This document shows positions 29,178 to 29,285 of a stretch of 29,285 nucleotides of DNA, in pieces. Where the stretch lies: the NCBI RefSeq assembly GCF_963678635.1, contig NC_087063.1:33790682-33819966 (forward strand), written 5' to 3'. The notes under the pieces are model-generated. The model did not search any database. It worked only from the letters and a program-made list of their open reading frames with translations, and was not told where the DNA came from. Position 1 is the stretch's first letter. Each line of letters opens with the position of its first letter. Position numbers and translations under genes: made by a program. This DNA is from Symsagittifera roscoffensis (taxonomy: Eukaryota; Xenacoelomorpha; Acoela; Convolutidae).

Positions 29178-29285
29178 TAATTCCGAACGCAAATATCGGA
29201 AATTGTCCCGATCCTGCTCCGAAGGGTCTGCCAAAGATGTCTCGAGGTTTCTGAGGTTGCTTCCAAAAAATCTAGGTCTCCATGT

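Noticed and set aside
1-29285. Prokaryotic-style operons, promoters or terminators
   Set aside because: Gene density, retrotransposon relics, microsatellite and intron-like signals exclude a bacterial or archaeal reading.

Overview
This is AT-rich, repeat-dominated eukaryotic DNA. No complete gene can be read across it. What the sequence shows directly is several interspersed-repeat families, a roughly 220 bp satellite, a 31 bp minisatellite, a (GT)n microsatellite, and two decayed retrotransposons: one non-LTR with an APE-type endonuclease and a reverse transcriptase, and one Ty1/copia-type. Splice-like signals (pyrimidine tract plus AG; GTGAGT, GTAAG, GTACGT) suggest an intron-bearing nuclear genome. 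An invertebrate animal is my best guess, but the lineage cannot be fixed from the sequence.

Layout. Bases 1-5265 hold three copies of a long foldback element, each with long inverted arms around a core that is itself an inverted repeat. They are arranged forward, reverse, forward, with a spacer at 1440-2245 that carries a 128-codon open frame on the minus strand. Bases 5265-6610 are mostly unique and include a weak ORF relic at 6144-6389. Bases 6610-8817 are a satellite of about ten 210-227 bp monomers containing a 436 bp dimeric higher-order unit. Bases 9013-11390 are the most gene-like part: several minus-strand segments, GC-richer than their surroundings, have plausible splice borders, including one that encodes a clear signal peptide. 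Two direct copies of a roughly 530 bp repeat lie at 10500-11028 and 12118-12645. A 31 bp GC-rich tandem repeat, split in two, fills 13023-13950.

From 14979 to 25306 the window is scattered with seven copies of a roughly 510-530 bp element (called family C here). It has a GAA-loop hairpin near one end, a second hairpin at the other, and a 10 bp subterminal inverted repeat. Two copies form an inverted pair that appears to sit inside a third. Between them lie the (GT)21 tract, a decayed LINE (19881-21760), a possible minus-strand exon (23271-23454) and duplicated 5' splice-site motifs (24594-24642). A copia gag-protease-integrase relic occupies 25790-27290. The rest, to 29285, is AT-rich with one unassigned open stretch near the end.

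Functional reading. If the minus-strand exons are real, this is part of one or more intron-rich minus-strand genes whose introns are loaded with mobile and tandem repeats. The spacing of a stop codon, a splice acceptor and the signal-peptide start within about 60 bases (9452 to 9392) is compact enough to suggest an operon-like or trans-spliced arrangement. That is inference and needs transcript data. Names such as foldback family A, repeat B and family C are local labels, not database families.
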